Shown: positions 7,578 to 15,900 of the stretch, one piece after another
Position numbering within the stretch: position 1 is the stretch's first letter
Layout of the letters: each line of letters opens with the position of its first letter
Source of the DNA: Helicobacteraceae bacterium
Lineage (GTDB): Bacteria; Campylobacterota; Campylobacteria; Campylobacterales; Sulfurimonadaceae
Assembly: GCA_947498025.1 (NCBI GenBank)
Contig: CANMJR010000028.1
Location: forward strand, 1 to 38,084
DNA: 38,084 bases
Direction of reading: 5' to 3'
The notes under the pieces: model-generated
The model's database searches: none
Told to the model about the DNA's origin: nothing
The model's input: only the letters and a program-made list of their open reading frames with translations
Position numbers and translations under genes: made by a program

Positions 7578-9908
7578 TCAAGCGTGTTTTAATAAATACT
7601 CCTTAAACTCATCCTCAGGCAACGGCTTTGAATAAAAGTAGCCTTGGATATAATAACAACCCTCTTTGTCTAAAAAATCTAGTTGCTTTTGAGTCTCAAC
7701 GCCTTCGGCAATATAATTAAGCTTTAAGCTTCTTGCCAACGCTATGATTACCCTTACTATCGCCGCATCGTCCTCATCTTTGTGAGCATCTTTTATAAAA
7801 GCTCTGTCGATTTTAAGATTATTTATTGGCAACCGTTTTAAATAGGAGAGTGATGAGTATCCTGTTCCGAAATCATCAACAGAGATTTTTATACCAAGAT
7901 TACGAATGTTATTGAGAGTATAAATAGCAGACTCAGGATTCTTCATAATCTGACTCTCAGTAATTTCAAGCTCTAAATATTGGGTATCAAAATCTATCTC
8001 TATTATTAGCTTTTTTAAATGCTCTATAAATTTTTTATTCTCAAGCTGTTTCATAGACACATTAAGGGAAAGAACACCGGTTTCTATCCCCTCTTCTTGA
8101 AATTTTTTCATGGTTTTCATAGCATTCATCATCATCCACTGGTCTATATATTTGATTAATCCAATATCCTCTGCCAAGGTTATAAATTGCATTGGAGGGA
8201 CTAATCCGAGCTCTGGATGGTTCCAGCGAATAAGAGCTTCAAGCCCTATAACCTTGCCGCTTTTAGCATTTATTTTAGGCTGATAGTAGGTAACAAACTC
8301 ATTCTCATCTATCGCTTTTCTTAAACTGCTTTCTAATATCACCCTCTCAAAAGCAAGTTCGGTCATTTTAGAGTTATAAAACTGATAGCTGTTTTTGCCA
8401 TTATCTTTGGCTTTATACATCGCAGTATCAGCGTTTCGCAACAATATAGTCGCACTGTTTCCATCATCCGGAAAGCTGCTTATCCCAATGCTAAAAGTTG
8501 CATATATTTCCTGTTTATCTATTACTATCGGCTCCTGCATGACTTCTATAATCCGCTTTGCCATAACTATAGTTTCTTGCTGCGTTCTATTTTCAAGAAT
8601 AATAGTAAACTCATCGCCGCCTAATCTTGCAACAGTATCCTCTTCTCTCGCACATAAAACCAATTTATTTGCCACCTCTTTTATGAGTTTATCTCCGACC
8701 TCATGCCCGAAGGTGTCGTTTATCTCTTTAAATCGGTCTAAATCCAAAAATAAAATCGTTACATTTAAATTACCGCTCTTCGCATGCCTTATAGCCTGTT
8801 TGAGCCTATCTAAAAATAGTATGCGATTTGGCAACCCCGTCAGGGAGTCGTAGTGCGCCAGATGCTCCAAACTTTTTGTCTGCTCTTTTAGCTCTTTTGT
8901 TTTATCTTCAACTTTTGCTTCCAGTTCTCTATGGAGCTTGGCAAGCAGAGCTTGATACTGCTTCGTGTACATGTAGTAAAAGAAGAGAAGTATAAATATA
9001 TAGGCCACAGCGAAGAGTGATATCAGCCTGTCTCTTATACGATTGATATTGCTGAAATCTATCTTTTCTAAATTTTGAAAGATTATAAAATGTCCCATAG
9101 GTTCGTTGTGAATATCAGGTAAATGATAAACCGTGACTAATTGGCTGCTTTTTTCATCAATATAAAAGCCATCAATACCGATAAACAACTCAATTCCCTT
9201 TTCATGCATAAAAGTTAGCAGTTCCTTTTTTGCATTCATATTTGCAACATAGTAGTCATCAATAAATGTTTTCGTATAGGCGAATTGAAGCTGCTCTTTG
9301 TACTTTTTATCAGCCAAAATTATTGTATCGTACCCCTTATTTTCCATTTTTGAAGCTATGGAGTTAAACTCTGCTAATGTCTCAACCATCCCTATAAACT
9401 TTCCATCACTATAAATTGGCACCATAGATTTAAATGTTAAATCAAATTTTCCGACACTTATGGATGAAATAATTTTAGGATTACGAATCATCTCTGCTAC
9501 ATCTATTCTAACATCTTTTAAATCATCTCCCTTTTTATCCGTCCAACTTCTGTAAAAACTTTTTCCATCAAGAGTTATAATCTGAAACCATAAATTCTTC
9601 AGAGATGTAAACTCGCCTAACTGTTTTGAATATTCATCTAATTTAAGGGTAGCGTTCTTATTGAGAATAGTCTCTTTAATTTCTATATTTTGTGCCATAG
9701 AAAATGCAACGATAAGAACAGCCTCCGCTTTCTCCTCTATCAAAACATTAATTTCTTTTTTCATCTGATTTGATGTTTCAAAACATTCCTCATGTTTTAA
9801 ATCATTTACGCGATTCGTAACTGTAACAAAGGCGATTATAATCCAGACAACAGTTATAAAGAGTGTCATAAAAACTAATTTAGGAGTGATTTTGTTCAGT
9901 TTAAACAT
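7578..9908 (-). CDS. Membrane diguanylate cyclase/phosphodiesterase (GGDEF-EAL)
   Basis: 776 residues that likely make and/or break cyclic di-GMP. TM1 (about 12-30) and TM2 (about 293-315) bracket a periplasmic region of about 260 residues that looks like a Cache-type sensor (motif MVPIYSDGKFIGMVETL). A coiled segment (LHRELEAKVEDKTKELKEQTKSLEHLAHYDSLTGLPNR, split here as the usual linker into GGDEF) leads to a GGDEF domain with RLGGDEF near residue 433. The EAL domain has EALIRW near 555 and the catalytic DDFGTGYSSL. Both active sites look intact, so either activity is possible. Its ATG lies inside the 3' end of the GIY-YIG gene (8-nt overlap), so the two are co-transcribed. Confidence 0.93.
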   Translation of the reverse strand: MFKLNKITPKLVFMTLFITVVWIIIAFVTVTNRVNDLKHEECFETSNQMKKEINVLIEEKAEAVLIVAFSMAQNIEIKETILNKNATLKLDEYSKQLGEFTSLKNLWFQIITLDGKSFYRSWTDKKGDDLKDVRIDVAEMIRNPKIISSISVGKFDLTFKSMVPIYSDGKFIGMVETLAEFNSIASKMENKGYDTIILADKKYKEQLQFAYTKTFIDDYYVANMNAKKELLTFMHEKGIELFIGIDGFYIDEKSSQLVTVYHLPDIHNEPMGHFIIFQNLEKIDFSNINRIRDRLISLFAVAYIFILLFFYYMYTKQYQALLAKLHRELEAKVEDKTKELKEQTKSLEHLAHYDSLTGLPNRILFLDRLKQAIRHAKSGNLNVTILFLDLDRFKEINDTFGHEVGDKLIKEVANKLVLCAREEDTVARLGGDEFTIILENRTQQETIVMAKRIIEVMQEPIVIDKQEIYATFSIGISSFPDDGNSATILLRNADTAMYKAKDNGKNSYQFYNSKMTELAFERVILESSLRKAIDENEFVTYYQPKINAKSGKVIGLEALIRWNHPELGLVPPMQFITLAEDIGLIKYIDQWMMMNAMKTMKKFQEEGIETGVLSLNVSMKQLENKKFIEHLKKLIIEIDFDTQYLELEITESQIMKNPESAIYTLNNIRNLGIKISVDDFGTGYSSLSYLKRLPINNLKIDRAFIKDAHKDEDDAAIVRVIIALARSLKLNYIAEGVETQKQLDFLDKEGCYYIQGYFYSKPLPEDEFKEYLLKHA

Positions 9909-10146
9909 TCATTAAATCCAATTTTTTATCTCGTGAAAGTTTTTTTATCTCATACTCTCTTTTGCTGGCACTACTTCTATCAACTGAATTCTCTTTATAT
10001 ACAAGTTGCACAGGTCTTCTTGCTTTTGTATATTTTGCACCTTTTTCTGAAGTGTTATGTTCATTTATTCGCCTATCTACATCTTTTGCAATACCTGTGT
10101 ATAAAGTATCATCATTACATTTTAGAATATAGACAAAATAAGACAT
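9901..10146 (-). CDS. GIY-YIG nuclease superfamily protein (YhbQ-like, UPF0213)
   Basis: 81 residues that form a bare GIY-YIG domain: YVYIL-type start (YFVYILKCNDDTLYTGIAKD), the conserved Arg in DVDRRINEHN, and the catalytic Glu in KREYEIKKL. Small stand-alone members such as E. coli YhbQ have weak or unclear DNA-cleaving activity and are not tied to a mobile element. It overlaps the start of the GGDEF-EAL gene by 8 nt. This pairing probably reflects operon economy rather than shared function. The 177 bases upstream hold no other gene. Confidence 0.9.
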   Translation of the reverse strand: MSYFVYILKCNDDTLYTGIAKDVDRRINEHNTSEKGAKYTKARRPVQLVYKENSVDRSSASKREYEIKKLSRDKKLDLMNV

Positions 10147-10302
10147 GTAGCAAAAACTCCATTATGAATTTCGGATTATTGTACTCTAATTTTCTCAAAA
10201 AATATACTTTTTAGTCTTTCATCTCTAAAAAAATGAAAATTATAAACAAGAAAATGAAACGAGAAAAACAGTGGTATTGAAAACGGGGATTTTAAAGAAA
10301 TC

Positions 10303-10325
10303 AGGCGGGATAAATATCCCCGCCT
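10303..10325 (-). terminator. Hairpin terminator after the 180-aa gene
   Basis: A GC-rich stem (AGGC, GGGATA, loop AA, TATCCC, one bulged C, GCCT) overlaps the stop codon of the minus-strand gene. On that strand it is followed by GATTTCTTT. It is the most GC-rich hairpin in this intergenic stretch and probably ends transcription in both directions. Confidence 0.6.
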
Positions 10326-10866
10326 AAGCCTCTTTATCTATAATAGAAAAACCTAAATCACTCATAGCTTTATCTACCATCTCTGTAGCTTTTTGCATGG
10401 TTTGTTGAGAAATATCCGGAAGCTTTTCACCCCACATTTTTTCTGCGTCCTTAAATCCTTGAAGCATTCCTTCACGACCGGCACGCAACTTCTCCTCATC
10501 GCCGCCGGCTCCGGCTATAACAAACTGTGCTATTCTCTCTGAGGTCTGTTTTATCCCAAAGATTCCATCTTCACTCACAAGCTTAGCTGCCTCATCTTTT
10601 GAGAGCTCTGCTATCGGTTTGCCGCTATAACCTATATCTTTCAAAAAGTTCTGAAAATCCCTAGTATCTTTTGCAGATTGATTCTGTGGATTTGCAACAC
10701 CAATCTGAGCTTGAGTAGAATTGAACGCAAAAGCATTCGCATTCTCCATTACTTGCTTTTTTAAATCCTGAGCTTCATCTTTTGTCAACTTTTCTGTAAA
10801 AACAGTTTTGATAGCCGACGAGCTTTGTGCAGAACCAACTGCACCTACACTTGATGATATTTGCAT
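10324..10866 (-). CDS. Conserved Campylobacterota hypothetical protein, 180 aa
   Basis: 180 residues, soluble, mostly helical, and without a signal peptide. The N-terminus is Ser/Ala/Gly-rich (MQISSSVGAVGSAQSSS), the style seen in flagellar hook- or rod-related cytoplasmic proteins. The C-terminal half has a conserved-looking SERIAQFVIAGAGGDEEKLRAGREGMLQGFKDAEKMWG segment (quoted in part as IAQFVIAGAGGDEEKLRAG). Similar proteins in Sulfurimonas and Arcobacter are, as I recall, often labelled 'hydrogenase-4 component G', probably in error since no hydrogenase genes adjoin it. A good ribosome site (AAAGGG) precedes the ATG by about 8 nt. I do not assign a function. Confidence 0.75.
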   Translation of the reverse strand: MQISSSVGAVGSAQSSSAIKTVFTEKLTKDEAQDLKKQVMENANAFAFNSTQAQIGVANPQNQSAKDTRDFQNFLKDIGYSGKPIAELSKDEAAKLVSEDGIFGIKQTSERIAQFVIAGAGGDEEKLRAGREGMLQGFKDAEKMWGEKLPDISQQTMQKATEMVDKAMSDLGFSIIDKEA

Positions 10867-10887
10867 AATTCACGCCCTTTCGTCTAA

Positions 10888-10929
10888 GATTTTACATGCC
10901 AACATACTAAAGGCATCTGATGTAAAATC
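10888..10929. promoter_or_regulatory. Inverted repeat upstream of the 180-aa gene
   Basis: GATTTTACAT (10888-10897) and ATGTAAAATC (10920-10929) are perfect inverted arms, extended inwards by GCC and GGC. The centre lies about 40 bp before the ATG at 10866 on the minus strand. This is a suitable place for an operator or a leader hairpin. It also lies about 60 bp upstream of the predicted cold-shock promoter. Confidence 0.5.
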
Positions 10930-10966
10930 GTCTTTAACTTATTTTTATTTAAATTTAAATAGTTGT

Positions 10967-10995
10967 TTGGTATTAAAGATTTATTTAGGTACAAT
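10967..10995 (+). promoter_or_regulatory. Predicted promoter of the cold-shock gene
   Basis: TTGGTA (10967-10972), 17 nt, then TACAAT (10990-10995). Transcription would start near 11002, giving a leader of about 133 nt before the csp ATG. A hairpin with 8-bp arms (AAAGATGA 11007-11014, TCATCTTT 11024-11031) stands at the very 5' end of that leader. Confidence 0.5.
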
Positions 10996-11134
10996 ACTGC
11001 TGATGAAAAGATGAGGCTCGAGTTCATCTTTAGTGTGTGATTTTGTATAACTGCTCAATTGTGACCCTAAAGACTCTCCAATTTTTGACTCCACTTCTTA
11101 AATGAAGCGTATTTTACACAATAGAGGTATTGCA

Positions 11135-11353
11135 ATGGCAGAATTACTAGACGGAACTGTTAAATGGTTCAATGAAGAAAAAGGTTTTGGATTTATCCAA
11201 CAAGATAACGGCGGAAAAGATGTATTCGTACACTTTCGTCAAGTTAACAACTCAGGACACGGTCGTGTTTCTTTAGCTGAAGGTCAAAAAGTAACTTTCG
11301 AACTTGGTGAAGGTCAAAAAGGTCCTCAAGCAGAGAACGTAACTCCACTTTAG
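11135..11353 (+). CDS. Cold-shock protein (CspA family)
   Basis: A 72-residue single cold-shock domain with both RNA-binding motifs, KGFGFIQ (RNP1) and VFVHFRQV (RNP2), and the usual [17 protein letters not shown] start. It binds single-stranded RNA and DNA and melts RNA structure. ATG 11135 is chosen over the in-frame ATG at 11102 because AGAGG lies 7 nt before it and family members begin at this Met. The codons look well suited to high expression. It has its own promoter and terminator. A long leader, as for E. coli cspA, suggests post-transcriptional control by temperature, but this is only inference. Confidence 0.95.
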   Translation: MAELLDGTVKWFNEEKGFGFIQQDNGGKDVFVHFRQVNNSGHGRVSLAEGQKVTFELGEGQKGPQAENVTPL

Positions 11354-11365
11354 TCTTAAACTTTT

Positions 11366-11389
11366 ACAGGCTTCGTGCCTGTAATTTTT
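11366..11389 (+). terminator. Rho-independent terminator of csp
   Basis: ACAGGC, loop TTCGT, GCCTGT, then AATTTTT. It begins 13 nt after the csp stop codon. The stem is short but GC-rich and is followed by a T run. Confidence 0.8.
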
Positions 11390-11423
11390 ACAACTTCAAA
11401 CTTCCCTTCTCTCTAACTTTTTT

Positions 11424-12596
11424 TTAAAATTGATTTTTTAACAAACTCAAACACTCATTTGCAATCTCTTGCTCTTCATCTGTTTTTATAACCATTAATT
11501 TAACGCTACTTTTTTTAGTAGATATAATCGTACTGTTTTGGGCATTTAAAGATTTATCTAATTCAATTTCATACAACAATGAGCTTAAAACCATCTCTCG
11601 AATGTAAGCAGAATTCTCACCTATGCCTCCTGTAAAAACTACGGCATCCACCCTGTCCAACAGCGCCATATATGCACCTATATATTTTTTTATTCTCCTA
11701 ACCATCACTTTAATTGCCAATTGTGATTTTTCATCATTTTGCTCAATTATAGTTCGTACATCATTATTTTTACAGATTCCGATTAAGCCAGATTTTTTAT
11801 TTAAAAGCTTATCTACTTCATCCACGCTCATTCCAAGTTCTCTTTGCATGTGGATAATTATAGCAGGGTCAACATCTCCGCATCTACTTCCCATGACAAG
11901 CCCCTCAAGCGGTGTAAAACCCATAGAAGTATCTATACTTACACCGTTTTCAATCGCACATGCACTTGAGCCGTTCCCAAGGTGGAGTGTAATAATATTT
12001 AATTCATTCAAATTTTTTTGCAAGAGTTTTGCTGTTTGCTTTAAAACATAAGAGTGCGAAGTTCCATGAAAGCCATATCTTCTAATCTTGTACTTCTCAT
12101 ACATCTCATAAGGGAGAGCGTAAATATATGCCTCCTCCGGCATGTTGGAGTGAAAAGCCGTATCAAAAACTGCTATTTGAGGAACATTTGGAGCTTTTTT
12201 TATAGCAACTAAAATACCTTCTAAATTTGCAGGATTGTGAAGCGGAGCAAGGGGAATGAGTGCTTCTATTTTTTTTATAATATTTTCATCAATGATAGTC
12301 GCACTTTTAAACTCTTCACCGCCGTGAACCACTCTATGCCCAATTGCACTTAGCGATGTAAAATCTTTTAATAACGAATGCTTAGACAAAAGTGAGATAA
12401 TCTCCTCTAAGCCATCATGGTGGTTTTTTATAACTGTTATTATCTCTAATTTTTTATCCTCATACTCAAGAATCATATCCGAAATGGATTCCCCGATTTT
12501 TTCAACCAAAATATGCGCCAACACCTCATTTTTTTCCATACAAAAAAGTTGGAATTTGATCGAAGAGCTTCCCGAATTAATAACCGCTATATTCAT
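11424..12596 (-). CDS. ackA: Acetate kinase
   Basis: 390 residues, full length for the family. It interconverts acetyl phosphate plus ADP with acetate plus ATP in the cytoplasm. Seen in the sequence: NSGSSSIKFQLF at the N-terminus (phosphate-binding loop 1), GHRVVHGG, the FDTAFH signature, YGFHGTSH with catalytic His, LGNGSS, the GFTPLEGLVMGSRCGDVDP signature, and FTGGIGENS near the C-terminus. Its ATG overlaps the pta stop codon (ATGA), so the two enzymes are translationally coupled and form the Pta-AckA pathway. The gene ends about 70 nt past the csp terminator, and the two genes are convergent. Confidence 0.96.
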   Translation of the reverse strand: MNIAVINSGSSSIKFQLFCMEKNEVLAHILVEKIGESISDMILEYEDKKLEIITVIKNHHDGLEEIISLLSKHSLLKDFTSLSAIGHRVVHGGEEFKSATIIDENIIKKIEALIPLAPLHNPANLEGILVAIKKAPNVPQIAVFDTAFHSNMPEEAYIYALPYEMYEKYKIRRYGFHGTSHSYVLKQTAKLLQKNLNELNIITLHLGNGSSACAIENGVSIDTSMGFTPLEGLVMGSRCGDVDPAIIIHMQRELGMSVDEVDKLLNKKSGLIGICKNNDVRTIIEQNDEKSQLAIKVMVRRIKKYIGAYMALLDRVDAVVFTGGIGENSAYIREMVLSSLLYEIELDKSLNAQNSTIISTKKSSVKLMVIKTDEEQEIANECLSLLKNQF

Positions 12597-14683
12597 CTAT
12601 TTTGTCCTGCTTGTATCGCCGTTATTGCGACTGTATTTACTATGTCTGCTACCAAACATCCGCGGCTTAAATCATTTATCGGTTTATTGAGTCCTTGGAG
12701 TATCGGTCCAATTGCTACCGCATCGCTTGAGCGCTGCACTGCTTTATAGGTATTGTTTCCCGTATTGAGGTCTGGAAAAATAAAGACCGTAGCATTACCG
12801 GCAACTTTAGAGTTTGGAAGTTTAGCCTGCGCCACCTCTTTGTCTATGGCAGCGTCATACTGAATAGGACCTTCAATAAGCAGTTCCGGATTCTTTGATC
12901 TAACTATGTTTGTAGCCTCTCTCACCTTATCCACATCCGCCCCGCTTCCGCTCTCTCCGGTTGAGTATGAGAGCATTGCAACTCTTGGCTCAATCCCAAA
13001 TGATGCAGCTGTTTTAGCCGATGAGAGTGCAATTTGAGCCAACTCATTCGCGTTAGGGTCTTGATTTACCGCACAATCTCCATATACCAAAACTTTTGTA
13101 CTCAAACACATAAAAAATACACTCGAAACTATAGAGATGCCGGGAATAGTTTTTATAATTTGAAGAGCCGGTCTTATAGTGTCTGCCGTTGAGTGCGTTG
13201 CACCACTTACCATGCCATCGGCATAACCTAAATGCACCATCATGGTTGAGAAATAATTCGCATGTTGCATTGCATCTTCAGCTGCTTGATGTGTCAAACC
13301 TTTGGCTTTTCTCATCTCATAAAATGTGTCCACGAACTCTTTCGAATATTGAGAATTTAGATGGTCTATAATAATTGCTCTACTTAAATCAAGCCCCAAT
13401 CGCATGTAGGTTTCTCTTAACTCTTTTTCTCTTCCTATAAGAATAATATCTGCCACCTCTCGACGCAAAATAATTTCAGCAGCTCTTAAAATCCTCTCAT
13501 CGCTACTCTCTGGAAGAACAATTTTTTTTTTGTTGAGCCTAGCGGATTCAAAGAGTTTATACTCAAACATAATAGGCGTTAAGACCGTACTCTGGGTATT
13601 CGTTATTTTCATCTCGATAGCTTTAATGTCAACACTAGAGTTAAAAAGTCCAAGAGCGAGTGCAATTTTTCTCTGACTTGTGACTCTCAACTTTGGTTTT
13701 ATATTTGAGATATTTTTTGCCGTCTCATAGGTGTCCGTTTCTACCGATAAAATAGGTATGCTGATATTATCCAGCCCATGAATTAACTTCTGTATATTTG
13801 GATGTGCCCGCATGTTAAAAGGAAAAATAATCCCCGTGATATTCGGATAATTATTAGAATACAAAGCTCCAAGAAGTCCCAGTATTATCTCTGAACGGTC
13901 GGCTGCAACAATAACTAAATCATCTTCCTGCACATGGTCTAAAAAGTTATCCAAAGTAAGAGCTGCAACTTTTACTCCTCGAATAATCCTTGTAACATCT
14001 TCAGCTTTTAAGACGATAGCTTTTGCCTCAAGTCCATCGATAACATCGCCTATTGTCGGCATGTCCAGCTCCGGAATCTCTTTTAGAAGATAGGTATTGA
14101 ACTCATACTCTTTTAACTCTTGTTGCAGAGAATTATACTTTTCACTATCGAGTCTATTTACAAAAGTTGCAAAATGCGTGCAGCCCTCGCTTGTAAAGTT
14201 TTCATTCTCTATAAGAATGTTTTCGTACGCCTCTTTGGCAGTTAGATTTTGAGCATTAATGATATTTATGTAAGGAGAAGCAAAATTTTGAGAAATTTTT
14301 ATGTTTAAATCGTAGCTGATTGTAGAGGTAAGAAAGGATTTATGAATCCCCTCACAAAGAACAAAATCATATTCACTCTCAAGCTTTTTAAACTTTATAA
14401 TCAACCCGTTTATTAACTCATTAATTTCATTTTGAGCTATCATACTTTCAACATACTCAACATCAAAGCCGTACGCTTCTTCATATTTCATATCGAGTTT
14501 ATATCGCTCTAACATAAATGATATGTCGTCATCTTTAAGATTACTAGAGGCAATTATGGGGCGAAAAAAAGCAACTCTGTGAAGATTTCTTTTTAGAATT
14601 TCCATCATTCCCATAGAAACAAAAAGCGTTCCGGCACCCTTTTCTTGGGCAGAAACAAACAGTGATTTAATTTTCACATGCAC
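12593..14683 (-). CDS. pta: Phosphate acetyltransferase (long form)
   Basis: 696 residues, close to the 714 of E. coli Pta. It converts acetyl-CoA plus phosphate to acetyl phosphate plus CoA. The N-terminal P-loop-like domain (residues 1 to about 200) resembles BioD/CobQ enzymes but starts with a poorly conserved P-loop (SAQEKGAGT). A DRTGG domain follows (about 215-325), then the catalytic PTA domain (about 370-690) with VLPESSDERILRAAEI, MVHLGYADGMVSGATHSTADT, MLSYSTGESGSG and GPIQYDAAID. The first gene of pta-ackA, it begins 69 bp before the end of the GNAT gene. Acetyl phosphate from this pathway can also donate to response regulators, of which two are in the window. Confidence 0.95.
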   Translation of the reverse strand: MHVKIKSLFVSAQEKGAGTLFVSMGMMEILKRNLHRVAFFRPIIASSNLKDDDISFMLERYKLDMKYEEAYGFDVEYVESMIAQNEINELINGLIIKFKKLESEYDFVLCEGIHKSFLTSTISYDLNIKISQNFASPYINIINAQNLTAKEAYENILIENENFTSEGCTHFATFVNRLDSEKYNSLQQELKEYEFNTYLLKEIPELDMPTIGDVIDGLEAKAIVLKAEDVTRIIRGVKVAALTLDNFLDHVQEDDLVIVAADRSEIILGLLGALYSNNYPNITGIIFPFNMRAHPNIQKLIHGLDNISIPILSVETDTYETAKNISNIKPKLRVTSQRKIALALGLFNSSVDIKAIEMKITNTQSTVLTPIMFEYKLFESARLNKKKIVLPESSDERILRAAEIILRREVADIILIGREKELRETYMRLGLDLSRAIIIDHLNSQYSKEFVDTFYEMRKAKGLTHQAAEDAMQHANYFSTMMVHLGYADGMVSGATHSTADTIRPALQIIKTIPGISIVSSVFFMCLSTKVLVYGDCAVNQDPNANELAQIALSSAKTAASFGIEPRVAMLSYSTGESGSGADVDKVREATNIVRSKNPELLIEGPIQYDAAIDKEVAQAKLPNSKVAGNATVFIFPDLNTGNNTYKAVQRSSDAVAIGPILQGLNKPINDLSRGCLVADIVNTVAITAIQAGQNR

Positions 14684-14752
14684 CCCTAAATATATTTATA
14701 ATTCTGAATTATAGAGCTATTTTGTTAAAGAGAGACTATTGTGTCTGATTGG

Positions 14753-15172
14753 TTACTTGAGAGACTTCAAAAAAACATAACTCACCTTTTCAAACTTCTT
14801 CTTTTCATAAAATTTGTGGGCACCTTCTCTAGCAAAGCCCGAAGAGAGAACTATATTTTTGCACATATTGGTTTTTGCGTAGTCGCTCAGATACTCCAGC
14901 ATCATCTCGCCGTATTTTTTGCCTCTATTTTTCTCATCCGTTACTAAGTCAAAAATATAAAGGTGTCTTTTATGATAAAGGTTTGTTTGTACGCTCGCTC
15001 CGGCGTAGGTGATAAGTTTTTCACCCTCCATAATTCCGAACATCTTGTACTCCATGTGCCGCATCTCATATATCAAGTCTTCAAACTCTTTATAGGAGAG
15101 CTCAACCCGAAGCTGTGACAAAACTTCATAGGCGCTCAACAGCTCTTTTAGGCTTAACTCTCTTATTTGCAT
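14753..15172 (-). CDS. GNAT-family N-acetyltransferase
   Basis: 139 residues with the GNAT fold. The acetyl-CoA-binding motif A reads DLVTDEKNRGKKYGEMMLEYL (pyrophosphate loop R/Q-x-x-G-x-G/A realised as RGKKYG), and motif B has REGAHKFYEKKKFEKVS, the usual C-terminal helix and strand. The substrate is unknown. ATG 15172 is taken rather than GTG 15175 because AAGG lies 6 nt before the ATG. It follows the pilus operon on the same strand but is separated from it by a hairpin, so it is probably transcribed on its own or by read-through. Confidence 0.88.
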   Translation of the reverse strand: MQIRELSLKELLSAYEVLSQLRVELSYKEFEDLIYEMRHMEYKMFGIMEGEKLITYAGASVQTNLYHKRHLYIFDLVTDEKNRGKKYGEMMLEYLSDYAKTNMCKNIVLSSGFAREGAHKFYEKKKFEKVSYVFLKSLK

Positions 15173-15189
15173 CACTTACCTTGGCATGT

Positions 15190-15229
15190 ACAGAGAAATA
15201 TTTTGCTTAGCAAAAAGTGGTTCCTCTGT
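15190..15229 (-). terminator. Hairpin at the end of the pilus operon
   Basis: Nested inverted repeats: outer arms ACAGAG (15190-15195) and CTCTGT (15224-15229), inner arms TTTTGC (15201-15206) and GCAAAA (15210-15215). It lies between the last pilin and the GNAT gene. It has no strong T run, so termination is only likely. Confidence 0.4.
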
Positions 15230-15284
15230 TTTGAAAATTTAGAATATTATATTGAAGCTTCTGTAAAACGCATAGAACTTAAGA

Positions 15285-15836
15285 TTAAAAAGCGTACCAA
15301 GATATTTTTTTGCTTGCTGTTGTATTATAATCTGTATCCGCTTGGATGTCACCACTATTGTAAACACCATCATCATACTTTGTATCAAGCGCCCCTGCAG
15401 CATCTGCCGGTATATTAGCTGTGGATATAAAGTTTTTACCAGCAGATGCATTTAAATCATAATTTCCTCCATATGGGCTCTTCTTTACAGAACCACTACT
15501 AACAGCTGGATTTCCACTGATAAATCCTGCCCCAACCATCTCCTGCCATGCACAAGCAGCCTCAGCAGTTGTATCAAACAGACCATTACCGCCACCGGCA
15601 GCACAACCGGTTGCTCCAAGCTCTGTCGATCTGTCTTTTGGATCATCCCCAGGCAAATAACCAAATTTATCCTGATAACTGTAAACCGCCGCCATTGTCC
15701 CATCAATATCTGTTTTTACACGTTTCTGCTTTGCATTTTCTATCATTGACTTTCCTTTTAATACACCACCAACCAACAAACCAATAATTACCAACACAAT
15801 TGATAACTCAATAAGAGTAAAACCTCTTTTTTTCAT
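15285..15836 (-). CDS. Type IV pilin/pseudopilin, last gene of the MSHA-like operon
   Basis: 183 residues. The class III signal MKKRG^FTLIELSIVLVIIGLLVGGV has the Gly -1 cleavage site, Phe +1 and Glu +5, followed by the single hydrophobic helix. The mature part is Gly/Ala/Asp-rich and has two Cys close together (GCAAGGG and AACAW) that could form a disulfide. It is a candidate for the major subunit because it is short and has its own ribosome site. It is preceded by a 64-bp gap after gspF, larger than the gaps elsewhere in the operon, so it may also have its own promoter. No prepilin peptidase is in the window. Pilus subunit against secretion pseudopilin cannot be decided from this sequence alone. 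Confidence 0.88.
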   Translation of the reverse strand: MKKRGFTLIELSIVLVIIGLLVGGVLKGKSMIENAKQKRVKTDIDGTMAAVYSYQDKFGYLPGDDPKDRSTELGATGCAAGGGNGLFDTTAEAACAWQEMVGAGFISGNPAVSSGSVKKSPYGGNYDLNASAGKNFISTANIPADAAGALDTKYDDGVYNSGDIQADTDYNTTASKKISWYAF

Positions 15837-15900
15837 TACTTTCTCCTACTATAAAATTTTAAGTTTAATAAGTATATCGGAATTAAATTAAAAAATTCTG

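Noticed and set aside
8395-8853. 152-aa plus-strand frame
   Set aside because: It is antisense to the GGDEF domain, without a ribosome site or plausible protein composition.
10324-10866. Hydrogenase-4 component G
   Set aside because: This label may be attached to relatives, but no hydrogenase neighbours or membrane segments support it.
10880-10915. sigma54 promoter of the 180-aa gene (TTGGCATG)
   Set aside because: The -24 half looks fair, but the -12 GC is absent at the required distance.
11102-11134. Upstream start of the cold-shock gene
   Set aside because: The ribosome site and family start point to ATG 11135.
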